Source: Pycnopodia helianthoides
Lineage: Eukaryota; Echinodermata; Asteroidea; Forcipulatida; Asteriidae
Reading direction: 5' to 3'
DNA: 64,000 nt
Assembly: GCA_032158295.1 (NCBI GenBank)
Contig: CM063254.1
Span: 7,911,439 to 7,975,438, forward strand
How positions within the stretch are numbered: position 1 is the stretch's first letter; every line of letters starts with the position of its first letter. The notes under the pieces were generated by a model. The model was not told the origin of the DNA and ran no database searches. It saw only the letters and a list, made by a program, of their open reading frames with translations. The translations under genes were made by a program, and so were the position numbers. Positions 61,469-64,000 of this stretch are shown here, piece by piece.

Positions 61469-61975
61469 TTACATACCGGCAACATGAGACGCAGGGCCTG
61501 CCGGTGGTTTGACCTGGTTCCTCTGCTGAGGGTTGGCGACCGCGGCAGACACGGACGTGTTTGTCTTCCACTCGCACAGTTCCACCTTGACGTCGAACCG
61601 TATGGCGTACAGTTTGGGCAAATAGACACAAAAGAGCGTCAAGAACGCGTTCAGGAGTAATGCAAGACAGAACGTTGCCACCTTCTGCAGTGTGTACACA
61701 GCGGTGATGTAGACGGGCACCGCTGCCATGCCGAATACCAGTGTAGAGTAAACACTCAAAGCGATGAACTTGGACTCGTTGTAGTTGCTTGGTACCCGGC
61801 GGGCCTTGAATGCGTAGTAGCAACAAGCCAAGATCAGCAGGAGGTTGTAGATTGTCGATACCAGGAAACCGTAACCGAATTTGCAAAATGTTTCGATGTA
61901 GCCGGTAGGGGGGACGAAGTACTGTTTCTCGGGTGTACTCGGGCTTGAGAGTGCTCCAATAAAGCTGACCACAAT
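61469..61975 (-). CDS. GPCR-C exon 2: end of TM4 to C-terminus
   Basis: 507 nt encoding 168 residues and TAA. It matches GPCR-A exon 2 through TM5-TM7 (FKARRVPSNYNESKFIAL, YLPKLYAI, VELCEW) and then diverges in a tail rich in A, N, P and Q. The DNA at 61680-61885 is nearly identical to GPCR-A, including silent sites. Confidence 0.88.
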   Translation of the reverse strand: MVVSFIGALSSPSTPEKQYFVPPTGYIETFCKFGYGFLVSTIYNLLLILACCYYAFKARRVPSNYNESKFIALSVYSTLVFGMAAVPVYITAVYTLQKVATFCLALLLNAFLTLFCVYLPKLYAIRFDVKVELCEWKTNTSVSAAVANPQQRNQVKPPAGPASHVAGM

Positions 61976-64000
61976 CTTGTAAAAACAACATGAAATGTTT
62001 CCCTTTAAAAGCAGGATCAAAGGTAGCGCTTTTGAAATTGTTATAAATAAATTTTTACAATTTTTGCAATGGGGGAGGTCCACTATATTGACAAAAATTA
62101 AGAGAATTTACAGATTTTAAGTTATTTTCCTGTTTATTTTTTATCGAATTTTAATACAGCTGTTCAGAATATCATAAAAACTTTGGAAAGTCAAATAGGT
62201 GTTGGCTAAAAAAAACACAGCTTAAATCGAACAAAAAAAATTAAAACAATTACAGGTTTTGTTAATTTGAAATCTAAGATCTGATGTTTGGTTCTGAAAC
62301 CTTACATTATAAAACTCGATAGTTTTATCAAATATTGTTCTAATTCACCCCTTTTTTGCTAGAGCAGCTTTAGAGAGATAGATCGTTCTTGAACAACGAA
62401 ACAAAGTTTTAATTAAGGTAATCAAAGGACCGTGAAAGTGTAAAAAAAAAAATCAATAACAAAGTCAAAATATCAAGTACACTCCTAAATTAACACCGGG
62501 TCAGAATTGACCCGGATTCCGCGTCCCAGGGGCCTGATCTATTTTCGGGTCAGGCTGATGTAGGGAAAGTGGTTGAAAAAGTTGGATTTTTACTCGGACT
62601 CTGCCTCATTTTGACCCATTTCTGGATCGTTTTGACACAGATTCCGGGTCATACTGATTCAGAAATGGGTCAGACCCAAGGGTCAATTCTGACCTTGGAA
62701 CTTTTTTTTTTTTTTTTTTTTTTGAGTAAATGGCAACCTGTTTGATTTGATTGAACTTCCAAAGGATGGATTATCGCTAGGGGAGAGTGATATCGGTGAA
62801 TGCAGAGAGTGATTTTACGAGGAGAGCTGCCACAAAAACGGACAAAAACGGCTACAGTGGAGTTTCGACGAAAGATAATTATGAAAATCCTACCGTGATG
62901 ATGAAAGCAACGAGGACGAAGACAATCTGGACCCGTGGACCGATGAAGCTAGGGCGCTTGTTGGACTTCTTACCCGCCTCGAAGATCCTATGGATCCGGT
63001 TCACCTTCAGCAGTGTCGGGGCATACGTCAGGGTGACACACGAAGATACCACTATCTCTGACAGCAGACATGAAACATCCGTCGGGGGCAGAAGAAGCAG
63101 GAAGGGGGAAATAAAAGCCAAGGTGAGTCCTAAGATGTTGATACTGCTCAGCTCTCGACTTGAAGCTTTTACCAGAGTATGTTTACGGTAGAAGAAGAGA
63201 CCTGCAGCTGCGAAAGCTGAAAGTACCAGACCAAAGACAGATAGGACAATGATGACAACTACAACCGGATCGTTCCAATCTGGCGGGGTTGGAATAATTG
63301 AGGGACATCGTTTAAAAGTCTCATCTGGCCACAGATCCTTCGGGCATTCCTGGCACATGGTCTTATTGGCAACGATTGCATTTCTAGGGCAGCGTTGGCA
63401 GCCAAAGCAACACTTTTCTTCCAGTGGTATTTCAATTGAGCCAGACGAGCATACGTCTCTACAAAGTGATGTGGGTGGCTGTGCCCCTACCCACTGCACC
63501 GCGGGCGTATTCAAACGCAAGGGCGCTGCTTCAGCCAGGTCCCACTCGCCTACCTCACAAACTCAAACTCACCAGACGTATCTCTCTGCAGGTTTAGAAT
63601 GCGGAATTTCCCACCTGGATCACCGGAGCTATCAAACCTGTAATGACCCGCAATTCCTTCAAATTCAACTTTCATTAGATACGGTAAAAGATCGTTACCA
63701 GTGACAGTTTGTAATGTGTCGGTACAAGGGTCATTCGCACAAAGGTTGGTCAGCAGGTTTTGGAGAGCATGGGCGTAGGCTAAAACTGCATCGACAACGA
63801 AGTTATCGTTGGAACTGAGTCGTATAGGACAGTCTTTTAAATGGGAGCAGGCTTCTTTCCGCATCCATTCCATCCGAAAGTCGTTAAACCATGGGCTCAG
63901 TTGGACAACATCGCTATCGAGTTCAAGCTGACGGAAGTATTCCTCGAAACCCGGGATGGTGTGGTACTTCAAACGGAGAAAAATACTGCCGCGGACGCTT
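61469..64000 (-). CDS. GPCR-C: class C GPCR, partial (5' end beyond window), frameshifted as sequenced
   Basis: Exon 1 enters at the right edge and ends at 62894 (ACG|GTAGGA, phase 0). Exon 2 runs 61975-61469 after acceptor TTTTTACAAG and ends in TAA. The part seen covers the second half of the Venus flytrap, the nine-cysteine linker and all seven helices. Between the blocks ending EFEFV and starting VGEWDLA, near 63553-63554, the frame shifts by one base; GPCR-A and -B are collinear there (FFRVGDW, WFERMGEW). The 918-nt intron carries a MITE-like element (62480-62705) of a family also next to GPCR-B. The C-terminus reads SHVAGM-stop, but the last codons contain a potential donor, G|GTATGT. 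Confidence 0.85.
62480..62705. mobile_element. GACCCGG-rich MITE-like element, copy 3
   Basis: Starts ACTCCTAAATTAACACCGGG, includes CAGAATTGACCCGGATTCCG, and ends AATTCTGACCTTGGAACTTT followed by poly-T. It lies inside the GPCR-C intron. Confidence 0.65.
62894..64000 (-). CDS. GPCR-C exon 1 (3' part)
   Basis: From the window edge the frame reads SVRGSIFLRLKYHTIPGFEE, matching GPCR-A LLKGSVFVTLNYRTIPGF. It then continues through MEWMRKEACSHLKDCP, the N at the K409-equivalent position, the nine-cysteine linker and TM1 to mid-TM4. The single-base break lies at 63553-63554 on an otherwise conserved segment. Confidence 0.85.

Noticed and set aside
61431..61991. 186-codon minus-strand frame overlapping GPCR-C exon 2
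   Set aside because: Wrong frame of the same exon; the other frame carries the TM5-TM7 motifs.

Overview
This is eukaryotic, AT-rich genomic DNA with long introns, GT-AG splice sites, many palindromic MITE-like elements and tRNA-derived SINEs. The repeat families (for example the element opening AAGGCAGTGGACACTATTGG at 33978, and the palindrome with GGGCCCAATTTCATAGAGCT ends at 11059) look to me like echinoderm repeats, most likely sea star. That is recognition from memory, not a search result. Real coding sequence is sparse, and most long open frames come from repeats.

9-23 kb, minus strand: a nine- or ten-exon gene for a type I membrane protein. It has a signal peptide, a series of Ephrin-receptor-like (GCC2/GCC3-type) cysteine-rich repeats, one transmembrane helix and a short tail carrying two endolysosomal sorting motifs. 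Every intron phase matches between the exons listed. One further exon (9325-9431) is one base short.

23.58-31.36 kb: a 7.8-kb foldback-type element. It has 59-60-bp terminal inverted repeats, a 9-bp target-site duplication, and two inverted arrays of a ~235-bp satellite around a 3-kb unique core. The core holds four phase-compatible plus-strand exons that may belong to a captured host gene.

36-64 kb, minus strand: three tandem class C (family 3) GPCR genes, called GPCR-A, -B and -C here. A is complete (two exons, 854 aa). B has an exon 1 with one apparent 1-base deletion and no 3' exon of its own. C is cut by the right window edge and has one apparent 1-base deletion. Their ligand pockets keep the alpha-amino-acid-binding residues but lack the glutamate side-chain anchors.

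45.3-55.9 kb: a 10.6-kb C/A-rich telomere-like satellite lies between GPCR-B and GPCR-C. A ~150-bp unique block recurs four times in it; the last copy runs out into flanking unique DNA. A shorter TTAGGG-like tract lies at 4.56-4.92 kb. The rest is intergenic or intronic DNA filled with MITEs, SINE fragments and microsatellites. No complete rRNA, tRNA or CRISPR feature was seen.
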